This document shows positions 9,296-18,033 of a stretch of 64,000 bases of DNA, one piece after another (position 1 is the first letter of the stretch; each line of letters begins with the position of its first letter). Made by a program: the position numbers and the translations under genes. The notes beneath the pieces are model-generated. The model saw only the letters and a list, made by a program, of their open reading frames with translations, did no database searches and was not told the origin of the DNA. Source of the DNA: Paracoccus caeni (GTDB lineage: Bacteria; Pseudomonadota; Alphaproteobacteria; Rhodobacterales; Rhodobacteraceae); contig NZ_JAEPRQ010000001.1 of NCBI RefSeq assembly GCF_016629665.1, forward strand, positions 248,001 through 312,000, written 5' to 3'.

Positions 9296-9594
9296 GGTGT
9301 TCGTTCCCGGCATTCCAAAAACCGCTTTTTTGAGGCGAACAAGAACGGCGGCAACCGTCCGGCGCATGCGCTCGAGATGCGGCGATGGATCGACAGGTCA
9401 AGCAGTAGCCGTTCGCTCTGCAAAAAAGCATCATATCTTCCGACCAGACCCGGTGATCTTGTAACCGTTTGCGGATCGGGTTCGTTATCACCAGCAAACT
9501 GTGCCCAGCTCATGATGGTTATCAGTTTTTCGGTGAAGGCGGTCTCGAATAGGGCCGATCCATCCTGCGCCAGTTCGATATAGGGCAGACGCAT
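9286..9594 (-). CDS. Small protein of unknown function
   Basis: A 102-residue frame begins with ATG at 9594, only 14 bases after the stop of the TIGR03862 flavoprotein gene, so it would be last in that operon. The sequence (MRLPYIELAQDGSALFETAF at the start) looks protein-like in its first two thirds, but the C-terminal 25 residues are basic and less convincing. The stop falls at the edge of the tRNA-like fragment. No family, signal peptide or membrane segment was recognised. It could be a real short gene whose tail was altered by an integration event. Confidence 0.4.
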   Translation of the reverse strand: MRLPYIELAQDGSALFETAFTEKLITIMSWAQFAGDNEPDPQTVTRSPGLVGRYDAFLQSERLLLDLSIHRRISSACAGRLPPFLFASKKRFLECRERTPNR

Positions 9595-9608
9595 CAACGC
9601 CCGGCCTT

Positions 9609-10820
9609 TCAGCGCGTCGCGGCAAGCTGATCCAGCCGCGCGGCAGCCGCCATCCCGGCATGCCGCCCGGTCGCCAGACAGCAGGTCAGCAGATACCCCC
9701 CGGTCGGCGCTTCCCAATCCAGCATCTCGCCTGCAACAAACACGCCCGGCATCGCCCGCAATTCCAGATCCGGCGTGACTGCGTCCCAAGACACGCCCCC
9801 CGCCGAGGAAATTGCGCGCTCTAGTCCCATCGGCCCATCATGTCGCACCGGCAAAGCCTTGGTCAAAGCCGCCCAGCCCGCCGCATCACCCGGCAAGGGC
9901 TGCCCCCATTCCAGCAACAAGGCGACCTTGACCGGATCACCCAGAACCCGCCGCAACCAGTTGCCCAAGGACAGCTTGCCTCTGGGCTTGGCGAAGCGCG
10001 CCGCCAGTGCCTCGACCGTCACATCCGGCGCCAGATCGACCGACGCCGCCACCCCGTCACGAATCGGCGCCGCAACCTCATAGATGCCGCCACCCTCGAT
10101 CCCGTCGCGCCCGATCACCCATTCTCCGCGACTGCTGTGATCGCCAGCGCAGAGGGCAACGCCCTTCACCGCCTGCCCAATGAACCGCTGCATCGGCTGG
10201 GACCAACCCACCCGAAACCCCATATTCGCAGGCATGAATTGCCGAACCTCGACCCCTGTATTCCGCAGGAACGGCACCCACGCCGCATCCGATCCCAGCT
10301 TCGGCCATGACCCGCCCCCAAGCGCCAGAACCGCCACCTGCGGTATCAGTGCGCGTTCACCCTCGGGCGTCTCGAACCGAAATCCGTCCCCGATCCAGCG
10401 CCAGCGCACCCGCAGATCGACACCACGATCCCGCAGCCGCGCCAGCCAAGCGCGCAACAAGGGCGATGCCTTCATCCCGACCGGAAACACTCGCCCGGTC
10501 GAGCCGGTGAACAGCTCCACCCCAAGCCCGCGCGCCCAATCCATCACCTCTGCAGGACCAAACTGCGCTTCTTCTTCATTAAAATATCCCGGGGCCCGGG
10601 GCAGCGCCCCGGATCCACAGGAAAAATTCTGGAGAAACGCGGCGACAGGCTCATCCTTTGTCAGGTTCAGCCCCGACTTCCCGGCCATCAGGAATTTCCG
10701 CGCCGGAGTCGGCATCGCTTCGGCCACCACAACCCTGCGTCCCGCCGCCGCCAGAACCTCTGCCGCCATCAGCCCCGCAGGCCCGGCACCGATAACCAGC
10801 GCCTCGGCCGGCTCGGTCAC
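9609..10820 (-). CDS. TIGR03862-type NAD(P)/FAD-dependent oxidoreductase (HI0933-like flavoprotein)
   Basis: The 403-residue protein opens with an FAD-binding Rossmann motif (LVIGAGPAGLMAAEVL, residues 8-23) and has the family motif RKFLMAGKSGLNLT (41-54). The C-terminus ends in the second FAD contact, with FVAGEMLDWEAPTGGY. HI0933-like (BaiN/RdsA group) flavoproteins have no settled substrate. Residues about 67-86 (within SCGSGALPRAPGYFNEEEA) do not resemble the family and correspond exactly to a genomic repeat element, here inserted in frame. The start overlaps the holA stop by four bases, so it is co-translated downstream of leuS-lptE-holA. Confidence 0.88.
   Translation of the reverse strand: MTEPAEALVIGAGPAGLMAAEVLAAAGRRVVVAEAMPTPARKFLMAGKSGLNLTKDEPVAAFLQNFSCGSGALPRAPGYFNEEEAQFGPAEVMDWARGLGVELFTGSTGRVFPVGMKASPLLRAWLARLRDRGVDLRVRWRWIGDGFRFETPEGERALIPQVAVLALGGGSWPKLGSDAAWVPFLRNTGVEVRQFMPANMGFRVGWSQPMQRFIGQAVKGVALCAGDHSSRGEWVIGRDGIEGGGIYEVAAPIRDGVAASVDLAPDVTVEALAARFAKPRGKLSLGNWLRRVLGDPVKVALLLEWGQPLPGDAAGWAALTKALPVRHDGPMGLERAISSAGGVSWDAVTPDLELRAMPGVFVAGEMLDWEAPTGGYLLTCCLATGRHAGMAAAARLDQLAATR
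10567..10613 (-). repeat. GGATATTT/GAAGAAGAAG element inside a coding sequence
   Basis: Read on the minus strand the element is a GC-rich hairpin stretch (GGGGCGCTGCCCCGGG) followed by GGGATATTTTAATGAAGAAGAAG. Related copies lie just after stop codons at 17519, 22065, 28832 and 50243. Here it is inside the flavoprotein gene, in frame and without stops. Confidence 0.75.
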
Positions 10821-11845
10821 CGCCTGCCTCTGGGAGCCATTGCCAGCCGGATCAACGCGCGCTCAATCAGTGGCATCTGTGGCGCGCGGCTGGAAGATCG
10901 CAGCAGCAGGTCGGTATCCAGCAGCGACCGCACCGCATCTTCCAGCAGTGCGACGCCCCAAGTCTGCGCCTGCCGGGCCATCCGGTCGCGCCGCGGGCCG
11001 AAGACCGGCGGACGCATCCGCGACAGTGCGGCGCCCGGCCCGGCGGGATCGGCGGCGGCCAGTTGCAGGGCGCGGAAATGGCGCAGGGCGGCGATGCAGA
11101 GGCTGACCGGGCTGGTTCCCTGACCCTCGATCCGCCGCATGAGGGTGCCAAAATCGGCCTCGCGCCGTTCGGCAACGGTATGGATCAGCTCGTCCAGATC
11201 CGCCTCAATGGTCGCGGGGGCCATCAGGGCGATTTCCTCGACCGTCAGCGGCGTCGGATCGCCATGTTTGTAAAGCCCGATCTTCTCGACCGTCTGCCGC
11301 AGATCGCCGGGGTCCAGCGCGCGGGCCAGAACCATCATCTCGCGCATGGCGGCGGGGGGAACCTCGCGCAGACCGGCATCCGACAGCCAGCGCGCGACCT
11401 CTTCCTCGCCGGGCGGGTCGTCATAGATAGGGGCGGTAACCGCATCCTTGTGCGGCTCGAACACCTTGCGGAGCGCGGATGACTTGGACAACGCCCCCGC
11501 CGTCACCACGATCACGGCATCGCCCGCGTTCCATTCCTTCAAGGCTACGGCAATCGCATCGGCGGAAGTGTCGGGCGTATCCTCGACCAGAACGACGCGC
11601 TGTCCGGGGAAAAAGCCGACCTCTTTCACCGCATCCAGCAACGCCGCCGGGTCTTTCTTCAGACCGCCCCCGGCCATCCGGTTCAGGCGCATTTCCTCAT
11701 CGGCATTCTCGCCGACCAGCGCCTTCACCGCTTCGGCCCGTTTCAAGGCCACGCGCATCGCGTCCTGTCCATAGATCAGCAAAGCCGGTCGTGAAGGGTC
11801 GGGCCGCGCCAGATAGCGGGCGATTTCTCCGCCCTTCAGGATCAT
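10817..11845 (-). CDS. holA: DNA polymerase III subunit delta
   Basis: HolA opens the sliding clamp as part of the clamp-loader complex at the replication fork. The 342-residue length is typical, and the N-terminal AAA-like domain is recognisable from LKGGEIARYL, LLIYGQDAMRV and the FFPGQRVVLVED segment (about 78-89). The C-terminal collar domain contains the usual LIERALIRLAM. The gene overlaps lptE by four bases upstream and the flavoprotein gene by four bases downstream. This supports one translationally coupled operon behind leuS, a common order in this family of bacteria. Confidence 0.93.
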   Translation of the reverse strand: MILKGGEIARYLARPDPSRPALLIYGQDAMRVALKRAEAVKALVGENADEEMRLNRMAGGGLKKDPAALLDAVKEVGFFPGQRVVLVEDTPDTSADAIAVALKEWNAGDAVIVVTAGALSKSSALRKVFEPHKDAVTAPIYDDPPGEEEVARWLSDAGLREVPPAAMREMMVLARALDPGDLRQTVEKIGLYKHGDPTPLTVEEIALMAPATIEADLDELIHTVAERREADFGTLMRRIEGQGTSPVSLCIAALRHFRALQLAAADPAGPGAALSRMRPPVFGPRRDRMARQAQTWGVALLEDAVRSLLDTDLLLRSSSRAPQMPLIERALIRLAMAPRGRR

Positions 11846-12336
11846 TCTGGCAACTGGGCCGAGGCGGCCATCAGTCGCGTTGCCACCTGATCGGCCAGCA
11901 TCTCGGCCAGCCGCTGACGTGCATCGGATTCGGCCGTCAGGGTGGCGGTGGTGGTGCCGGTGGTGGAATACGAGGTGAAGGTGCTGACCCGGCCCTGCGT
12001 CAGAACCGCGCCTGACGAATCGCGCAAGGCGAAATCGGCGGTGCCGTTCAGCGAATAGCGGGTCGTTACCTGATCGGGGGTGATCGCCTGCGGCACCACA
12101 CCGACGCTGAGCTGATAGTCCAGCAGATAGGGCGCGTCCGTATCCGGCCCGACCCGTTCCGAGATTTTGCGGTTGAAGGCGAAATCCTCGAACGATCTTG
12201 GATCGCGCGGGCGGATTTTGCCAAAGATACGCTGCCCGGTCCCGCTTGGCCCGTAAACCGGGGTCAGCCCGCAGGCCGACACCGCCAGCAGCCCCAGAAG
12301 GGCTGCGCGGCGGGTCAGGCGATCAGGCGACCACAT
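11842..12336 (-). CDS. lptE: LPS-assembly lipoprotein LptE
   Basis: LptE plugs the LptD barrel in the outer membrane and helps insert lipopolysaccharide. This 164-residue protein has a lipoprotein signal (arginine-rich start, hydrophobic core, lipobox LAVSAC with lipidated C22) and the alphaproteobacterial LptE pattern, with CGLTPVYGP straight after the lipid cysteine. It starts 14 bases inside the 3' end of leuS and overlaps holA, the conserved leuS-lptE-holA order. Its partner lptD lies in a separate cluster at 41.7 kb. Confidence 0.9.
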   Translation of the reverse strand: MWSPDRLTRRAALLGLLAVSACGLTPVYGPSGTGQRIFGKIRPRDPRSFEDFAFNRKISERVGPDTDAPYLLDYQLSVGVVPQAITPDQVTTRYSLNGTADFALRDSSGAVLTQGRVSTFTSYSTTGTTTATLTAESDARQRLAEMLADQVATRLMAASAQLPE

Positions 12337-14947
12337 TGACGATCCGTCCGGGCACGACGATCAGCTTCTTCGGCGCCGCGCCTTCAAGGAAACGCTGAAC
12401 CGTCTCATCGGCCAGCACCAATGCCTCGATCTCTTCCTTGGGCATCGCCTTCGGCACGCTGATTTCGGCCCGGCGCTTGCCGTTAATCTGGATCGGCAGG
12501 GTCACGATGTCATCCTCCAGCAGCGCCGGATCGGCTTTGGGCCAGGGCGCATCAACGACCATGCCCTGACCACCGGCGATTGCCCAGACCTCTTCGGCCA
12601 GATGCGGCACCATCGGCGACAGAAGCTGCGCCAGAATCCGCAGCACCGCCTTGCGGCTTTCGCCCCCGGCCTTCGATTTGCCGATCGCATTGGCCAATTC
12701 GTAAAGCTTGGCCACCGCCTTGTTGAAGGCAAAACCTTCGATCGATTTCGTCACATCGGCAATCGCCCGATGCGCGGCGCGCAGAAGATCGGGGTCATCG
12801 CCACCTTCGCCCGCCTCATCGGCCAGACGCCAGACGCGCGACAGGAATTTATACGCAGCCTCAGCCCCGGCCGAGGTCCATTCGACATCACGCTCGGGCG
12901 GGCTGTCGGACAGCACGAACCAGCGCGCCGTATCGGCCCCGAAGCTGGAGACGATATTGACCGGATCGACCACGTTCTTCTTGGACTTCGACATCTTGGC
13001 CGAGGGGATGATCTCGACCGGGGTGCCGTCCCGCAGCTTCCCGTCCACCACATCCTCGGGCAGGTGATAGACCGGACGGCCACGCTCGTCGCGGGTCAGG
13101 TAGATTTCATGCGTCACCATGCCTTGCGTGAACAGCGCTGCGAAGGGCTCTTTGGCGCTGTCCGGCAGATGCCCGGTCTTTGCCATCGCGCGGGCGAAGA
13201 AGCGGGAATAGAGCAGGTGCAGAATCGCATGTTCGATCCCGCCGATATACTGGTCCACATTCATCCAGTAATCGGCATCCGCCCGCTCGGTCGGCGTCGG
13301 CGCGTGGGGCGAGGTGAAGCGGGCGTAATACCAGGACGAATCGACGAAGGTATCCATGGTGTCGGTTTCGCGCACTGCCGCGCCGCCGCATTGCGGGCAG
13401 GTGGTCTGCCGCCATGTCGGGTGACGGTCCAGAGGATTGCCCGGCACATCGAAGCTGACATCCTGCGGCAACAGGACCGGCAGGTTCCGTTTCGCCTCGG
13501 GGACGGTGCCGCATTTAGCACAATGGACGACCGGGATCGGACAACCCCAATAGCGTTGCCGGGAAATGCCCCAATCGCGCAGCCGGAACTTGGTGACGCC
13601 TTCGCCCCAACCCTGATCTTGCGCAAGGCCAATTACAGCTTCGATAGCGCTGTCGCCGGATTGCTCGCTCCCTCCGGCTACCGGATCTATGTAATGAACG
13701 ACTTCCGTTTTGAGTGGAGTGTAAGCGACGTTGCCGATGCGAAAATATTCGTTGCCTTGAGCCCTCTCATCAAAGGCGTCATCATCATAAGCGAATATGT
13801 CGTCATCACTGATGAAGATATGCTCGTTTTCACTCTCGGGATAGAGTTCGACACCCAATGGAGAAAAAGCTGGCTTGACTGACAACTCGTATTTTCGAGC
13901 AAAGTCTAGATCACGTTGATCATGTGCTGGACACCCGAAAATCGCGCCGGTGCCGTAATCCATCAGCACGAAATTCGCGATCCAGATCGGCAGGTGCCAG
14001 TTCGGATCAAGCGGATGCTGCACGGTCAGCCCAGTGTCGAAACCCATCTTCGGGGCGGTCTCGATGGCTTCCTCAGTCGTGCCGATGCGGCGGCATTCCT
14101 CACGGAAGGCCTCGATTTCGGGGGCGGTTTCGGCCAGCGTTTTGACCAGCGGATGATCGGGCGACAGCGCGACGAAGCTTGCGCCCATCAGCGTGTCGGG
14201 GCGGGTTGTATAGACTTCGATGGCGTCGAAACCTGCCGGGGCACCGATGGTCTGGAACCGGAACTGCAAGCCGCGCGACTTGCCGATCCAGTTGGCCTGC
14301 ATCAGCCGCACCTTTTCCGGCCAGCCGTTCAGGCCGTCCAGCGCCTCCAGCAATTCCTCGGAATAGTCCGAGATGCGGAAGAACCACTGGGTCAGCTCTT
14401 TCCGCTCGACCTGCGCGCCGGAACGCCAGCCCTTGCCGTCGATCACCTGTTCATTGGCCAGCACGGTCATATCGACCGGATCCCAATTCACCTGCGCCGA
14501 TTTGCGGGTGATCAGACCGGCATCAAGGAAATCAAGGAACAGCGCCTGCTGCTGCGCGACATAGCCATCATCGCAGGTGGCGAATTCGCGGGACCAGTCG
14601 ATCGACAGGCCAAGTGGGCGCATCTGTTCGCGCATGGTGGCGATATTGGCATAGGTCCAGTCGCGCGGATGGCCGCCCTGTTCCATCGCAGCATTCTCGG
14701 CCGGCATGCCAAAGGCGTCCCACCCCATCGGGTGCAACACGCTGAAGCCCTGTGCTCGCTTATAGCGGGCCACGACATCGCCAAGGGTATAGTTGCGGAC
14801 ATGGCCCATATGGATGCGCCCCGACGGATAGGGGAACATCTCCAGCACGTAATATTTCGGCCGCTCGTCGCGGATCGCGGTAAAGCTGCCGGCATCGGCC
14901 CAGGCCTTTTGCCAATGGGCTTCGCTGCTGGAGGGATCATAGGGCAT
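12323..14947 (-). CDS. leuS: Leucyl-tRNA synthetase
   Basis: The 874-residue enzyme charges tRNA-Leu. It shows the class I signature HMGH (46-49, in [11 protein letters not shown]) and KMSKS (651-655). The CP1 editing domain has the threonine-rich [10 protein letters not shown] and the [18 protein letters not shown] motif. The catalytic core continues with [13 protein letters not shown]. Residues about 340-440 (DNA 13630-13930) are encoded by markedly AT-richer DNA with different codon choice, and their sequence (for example [16 protein letters not shown]) is unusual for the family, suggesting a recombined segment. The reading frame is intact. The gene heads the leuS-lptE-holA unit. Confidence 0.97.
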   Translation of the reverse strand: MPYDPSSSEAHWQKAWADAGSFTAIRDERPKYYVLEMFPYPSGRIHMGHVRNYTLGDVVARYKRAQGFSVLHPMGWDAFGMPAENAAMEQGGHPRDWTYANIATMREQMRPLGLSIDWSREFATCDDGYVAQQQALFLDFLDAGLITRKSAQVNWDPVDMTVLANEQVIDGKGWRSGAQVERKELTQWFFRISDYSEELLEALDGLNGWPEKVRLMQANWIGKSRGLQFRFQTIGAPAGFDAIEVYTTRPDTLMGASFVALSPDHPLVKTLAETAPEIEAFREECRRIGTTEEAIETAPKMGFDTGLTVQHPLDPNWHLPIWIANFVLMDYGTGAIFGCPAHDQRDLDFARKYELSVKPAFSPLGVELYPESENEHIFISDDDIFAYDDDAFDERAQGNEYFRIGNVAYTPLKTEVVHYIDPVAGGSEQSGDSAIEAVIGLAQDQGWGEGVTKFRLRDWGISRQRYWGCPIPVVHCAKCGTVPEAKRNLPVLLPQDVSFDVPGNPLDRHPTWRQTTCPQCGGAAVRETDTMDTFVDSSWYYARFTSPHAPTPTERADADYWMNVDQYIGGIEHAILHLLYSRFFARAMAKTGHLPDSAKEPFAALFTQGMVTHEIYLTRDERGRPVYHLPEDVVDGKLRDGTPVEIIPSAKMSKSKKNVVDPVNIVSSFGADTARWFVLSDSPPERDVEWTSAGAEAAYKFLSRVWRLADEAGEGGDDPDLLRAAHRAIADVTKSIEGFAFNKAVAKLYELANAIGKSKAGGESRKAVLRILAQLLSPMVPHLAEEVWAIAGGQGMVVDAPWPKADPALLEDDIVTLPIQINGKRRAEISVPKAMPKEEIEALVLADETVQRFLEGAAPKKLIVVPGRIVNVVA

Positions 14948-15011
14948 GTCGGACCTCGGGCGTCATTCGTCGCCGCAGGGTTTATACGGCAGCGGATGAA
15001 GGGTCCAGTAG

Positions 15012-15032
15012 GGTGCGCGCCTGACGCGCACC
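15012..15032. repeat. Hairpin repeat GGTGCGCG/CGCGCACC
   Basis: An eight-base-pair perfect stem preceded by GTAGG lies between the DUF3576 gene and leuS. A variant with the same TAGGGTGCGTGC-type layout, in the opposite orientation, occurs near 37524-37543. It may weaken read-through or simply be a dispersed palindromic repeat. Confidence 0.55.
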
Positions 15033-15048
15033 GCTTCCCGGCTTGGAC

Positions 15049-15528
15049 TTAAAGGCGACCGTCCTGCAGGCGCAATTGCCGCGCACGGGTCAGAATCGCA
15101 TCCTCGACCGCGCGGACCGTGCCCGGTTCCACCGCCCCGCCGCCCGGACCTTGCAGCGACAGCTTCAGACTGCGCGCGTCCAGCGCCGGATCGCTGATGC
15201 GGATCGTCGCGCGATAGGACCGGCCACCGCCCGGCGGAGTGCCGTAGCCGGTGACGATGACGCCGGTGAACGGATCGACCGTTTGCACCGGAAGGAAGTT
15301 CAGCACGTCGAGACTGGCATTCCAGAGGTATTTGTTCACGCCGACGGTATTGTTCGGATTCTCGGAATTGCCGAATAGATCCCAGATGGTGGTCGTCCGG
15401 ACGTCCGGACGCATATCGGCCCCGAATTCGGCGCCGCGATCTCGGTTGCCGCCCCCGCCCCCGCAAGCGGTCAGCGCGATGCAAAGCGTCGTGGCTATGG
15501 TCAGGCGCGCTGCAATTACGGTCTTCAT
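15049..15528 (-). CDS. DUF3576 lipoprotein
   Basis: The 159-residue product begins MKTVIAARL with a lipoprotein signal ending ALTAC (lipidated C22), then a glycine stretch. The DUF3576 core follows, with TIWDLFGNSENPNNTVGVNK and the YLWNASLDVLNFLP segment. DUF3576 proteins are outer-membrane-associated lipoproteins of alphaproteobacteria with no defined biochemical role. They often precede leuS, as here (about 100 bases upstream, same strand). The start is set by the signal peptide and a GGGGACCTG ribosome site. The frame stays open far upstream through the antisense of the porin gene, but that extension is not coding. Confidence 0.88.
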   Translation of the reverse strand: MKTVIAARLTIATTLCIALTACGGGGGNRDRGAEFGADMRPDVRTTTIWDLFGNSENPNNTVGVNKYLWNASLDVLNFLPVQTVDPFTGVIVTGYGTPPGGGRSYRATIRISDPALDARSLKLSLQGPGGGAVEPGTVRAVEDAILTRARQLRLQDGRL

Positions 15529-15789
15529 CAGGTCCCCCGGTTTTACGCGTTGCGAAAGCTTTAGCGCGGATCGCACCACTGCCACAAGCGCCTTGGAACC
15601 ATGACATGAACAGGCGGCATGGTGGCGCTGACAAAGCTGAACCAAAATGTGTGGCGCATGTGCATCACAGATTCCAGTAATGCTTTCTGGCCCGGGTGAT
15701 TCCGTTGCATCGCGACAACGAAACGGTGAAACACATTGCATACCCAAGGCGGTAATTCCGGTTTGGGCATCAGAGAGACAAGAGGGAAC

Positions 15790-16782
15790 ATGACCATGAA
15801 AAAGGCTCTTATCGCCTCCACCGCGCTGGTTCTGACCGCTGGTGTGGCTGCTGCCGACGTGACCATCTCGGGCTACGGCCGTACCGGTGTGATCTATGTT
15901 GAAGACCGCGCTGGCAACGAAAGCCAAATCGCAACCCGCGTTCGCCTGAACATCGACGGCTCCGTTTCGACCGACCAAGGCGTCGACTTCGGTGCTCGCG
16001 TTCGTCTGCAGTGGGACCAAGGCGACGACGCTCTGGAAAGCGGCAGCCCGGCCTACGTGTACGTCACCAGCAACGGCCTGACCGTCAGCGTTGGTAACGT
16101 GTCGACCGCATACGACGATGCTGGCCTGCTGTATGCAACCGAACTTGGTGCATTTGACCGTTCGGTAGGCGGCAACTCGCTGGGTGGTTTCTATGCGTTC
16201 GAAAGCAAAAGCTATGGCGGCGAAAACGACCGTGTTGGCGTTGCTGTCAGCTACTCGGTCGACGATCTGACCGTTCGTGCTTCGTATATCGACCCGGATC
16301 AATCGGGCTTGAACGAAGTTGCTTACGGCACCGACGAAGAGTTCGGTATCTCGGTTGACTACACTTGGAACGAGCGTCTGGAGCTTTCGGCTGCATACGT
16401 TCAATCGGGTCTGGGCTTTGACGGCAATGACCAATTCTTCGTTGGTGCTCGTTATGCTGTTCTGGACAACGCCCGTATCGGTCTGAACTACATCGACAAC
16501 GGTGATTTCGTCGATACCGCTCAGAACCCGAACGGTCCTGTTGCAGGCCAAGATCTGGGCAACACCGTTGCGCTGTACGGTGACTACACGCTGGCTGACG
16601 GCCTGACCAACATCGAAGCATACATCGCCAACAACGACGGTGACTGGGCTTCGAAAGAGACCGACAATGCGTTCGGTATCGGCGTCAACTACGATCTGGG
16701 CGGTGCTCGTCTGGGTGCGTCGCTGCAACGCAACTACGACGAAAAAGTGACCGCCGATCTGGGCGTTCGCTTCGACTTCTGA
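15790..16782 (+). CDS. Outer-membrane porin (Rhodobacter type)
   Basis: The 330-residue precursor has a classical signal peptide (MTMKKALIAS start, cleavage after VAAA near residue 22) and a mature chain opening DVTISGYGRTGV. Alternating beta-strand patterns run through the protein and it ends with phenylalanine (LGVRFDF), the outer-membrane sorting signature. It matches the 16-stranded porins of Rhodobacter and Paracoccus, which pass small hydrophilic solutes. Codon use is strongly biased (CTG, GTT, GGC, AAC), consistent with very high expression. The 261 bases upstream contain no gene and must hold its promoter. A strong terminator follows. Confidence 0.95.
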   Translation: MTMKKALIASTALVLTAGVAAADVTISGYGRTGVIYVEDRAGNESQIATRVRLNIDGSVSTDQGVDFGARVRLQWDQGDDALESGSPAYVYVTSNGLTVSVGNVSTAYDDAGLLYATELGAFDRSVGGNSLGGFYAFESKSYGGENDRVGVAVSYSVDDLTVRASYIDPDQSGLNEVAYGTDEEFGISVDYTWNERLELSAAYVQSGLGFDGNDQFFVGARYAVLDNARIGLNYIDNGDFVDTAQNPNGPVAGQDLGNTVALYGDYTLADGLTNIEAYIANNDGDWASKETDNAFGIGVNYDLGGARLGASLQRNYDEKVTADLGVRFDF

Positions 16783-16804
16783 TCCACGCGATCATCAAAG
16801 ACTT

Positions 16805-16839
16805 GAAGAGCGGGCCTTGCGCCCGCTCTTTTCTTTTTG
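16805..16839 (+). terminator. Rho-independent terminator after the porin
   Basis: AGAGCGGGC pairs with GCCCGCTCT around a short loop, and the stem is followed by TTTTCTTTTTG. It ends 13 bases before the yggS start. Confidence 0.92.
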
Positions 16840-16851
16840 TCTTGTCGGTTC

Positions 16852-17505
16852 ATGGGACTGGATGACATCAGACGCCGCATCGAGGCGGCAGAACTGGCGG
16901 CGGGGCGTGCGCCGGGCAGCGTGACTTTGATTGCGGTCAGCAAGGTGCAACCTGCGAACAGGGTCGAGGCGGTGCTGGAGGCCGGGCAGCACGTCTTTGG
17001 CGAGAATTACGTGCAAGAGGCGCAGGGCAAGTGGCCGGGTTGGCGGTCTCGTTTTGCTGGCGTCGAGTTGCACATGATCGGGCCGGTGCAGTCGAACAAG
17101 GCCAAGGCGGCGGTAGAGCTGTTTGATGCGATCCACACGCTGGATCGAATGACGCTGGCGCGAAAGCTGGCGCATCAGATGGCCGAGCAAGGTCGAAGGC
17201 CGCAGCTTTTCATTCAGGTCAATACCGGGGATGAGCCGCAGAAGGCGGGGATTCTGGTGGACGAGTTACCGGGCTTTCTGGCGTCTTGCCGCGATCTGGG
17301 ACTGAACCCGGAAGGCTTGATGTGCATTCCGCCTGAAGACGAGGATCCGATTCCTCACTTCCGAACGCTGTGCAGGCTTGCCGATGAAAATGGGCTGGCG
17401 CTGCTGTCGATGGGAATGAGTGCGGATTTCGAAGCAGCGATTGCCGAAGGGGCGACGCATGTGCGGGTCGGATCGGCCATCTTCGGGGCGCGGGATTACG
17501 GCTGA
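16852..17505 (+). CDS. YggS-family PLP homeostasis protein
   Basis: This 217-residue protein belongs to the YggS/PROSC family, which binds pyridoxal 5'-phosphate without known catalysis and balances B6 vitamers and amino-acid pools. The PLP lysine is K31 in LIAVSKVQP. The family signatures FGENYVQEAQ and HMIGPVQSNKAK follow, and SMGMSADFEAAI near the C-terminus binds the phosphate. The ATG at 16852 fits the family's short N-terminus. A GGATATTT/GAAGAAGAAG element starts 14 bases after the stop. Confidence 0.93.
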   Translation: MGLDDIRRRIEAAELAAGRAPGSVTLIAVSKVQPANRVEAVLEAGQHVFGENYVQEAQGKWPGWRSRFAGVELHMIGPVQSNKAKAAVELFDAIHTLDRMTLARKLAHQMAEQGRRPQLFIQVNTGDEPQKAGILVDELPGFLASCRDLGLNPEGLMCIPPEDEDPIPHFRTLCRLADENGLALLSMGMSADFEAAIAEGATHVRVGSAIFGARDYG

Positions 17506-17514
17506 GCCGTTGCT

Positions 17515-18033
17515 TTATGGATATTTGAATGAAGAAGAAGCCGGGACGATAAGGCGCGTCCCGGGGGCGGCGTGTTTTGCGATCCAGATGAGGTTGGCGC
17601 GGGCGAAGGCGATGCAGCCCTCGGTTCCGAAACCGGGGCGGCGCCATTGATGCAGGAAGATCGCCGAGCCGTGGCCGGGCAGCGCGTCGGGCCAGTTCCA
17701 GTCAGTCGTCAGGATCAGATCATAGAGCGGGTCGGCGCGGCGCAGGCGTTCGTGGCTGGCCGTGAACGGCGCGTTGACGTGGTGATTATAGGCGGGGTGA
17801 TCGGGGGCGTCGCACCAAAGGTCGGTGGGGCCGATGGGTCGCGCCCATGGTGCGGGCGAAGGCAGGCGGTCGGGGCGATACCAAAGGCCGGTGATGTGGT
17901 GGATGCCTGCGGGTGTCGCTTTGTCGCCTTCTTGTTTGAAACTGGTGACGCCTGATTTGCCGATGCTGCAGGGGAACAGGCGGCCAAGGAAGCGCAGTCC
18001 CTGCGGGGTCAGCACCATGTCGAAAGGGGTCAC
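17515..18033 (-). CDS. L,D-transpeptidase (YkuD domain)
   Basis: The 172-residue protein is an L,D-transpeptidase-like catalytic domain with the active-site arrangement H128 (FLHQW) and C140 in [12 protein letters not shown], the HX(n)GC motif of the family. Such enzymes form 3-3 crosslinks or anchor lipoproteins on peptidoglycan. No signal peptide or membrane anchor is visible, unusual for a periplasmic enzyme but common in this short alphaproteobacterial subgroup. It overlaps ribA by four bases upstream. The last residues (SSSFKYP) and the stop are contributed by the antisense of the repeat element at 17519-17540. Confidence 0.85.
   Translation of the reverse strand: MTPFDMVLTPQGLRFLGRLFPCSIGKSGVTSFKQEGDKATPAGIHHITGLWYRPDRLPSPAPWARPIGPTDLWCDAPDHPAYNHHVNAPFTASHERLRRADPLYDLILTTDWNWPDALPGHGSAIFLHQWRRPGFGTEGCIAFARANLIWIAKHAAPGTRLIVPASSSFKYP
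17519..17540 (+). repeat. GGATATTT/GAAGAAGAAG element after yggS
   Basis: The sequence GGATATTTGAATGAAGAAGAAG lies 14 bases downstream of the yggS stop, in sense orientation to yggS, and is followed by a CCGGGACG/CGTCCCGG hairpin. It overlaps the 3' end of the convergent L,D-transpeptidase gene and supplies that gene's stop. Confidence 0.8.

Noticed and set aside
12602..15052. Two long plus-strand frames antisense to leuS
   Set aside because: leuS motifs are unambiguous on the minus strand, and the antisense products are histidine/arginine-rich shadows without family features.
15529..16728. Very long minus-strand open frame antisense to the porin, fused in frame to the DUF3576 gene
   Set aside because: The porin's strong codon bias removes stop codons from the antisense frame. 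The DUF3576 protein has its own lipoprotein signal at 15528, and the antisense extension has no domain resemblance.
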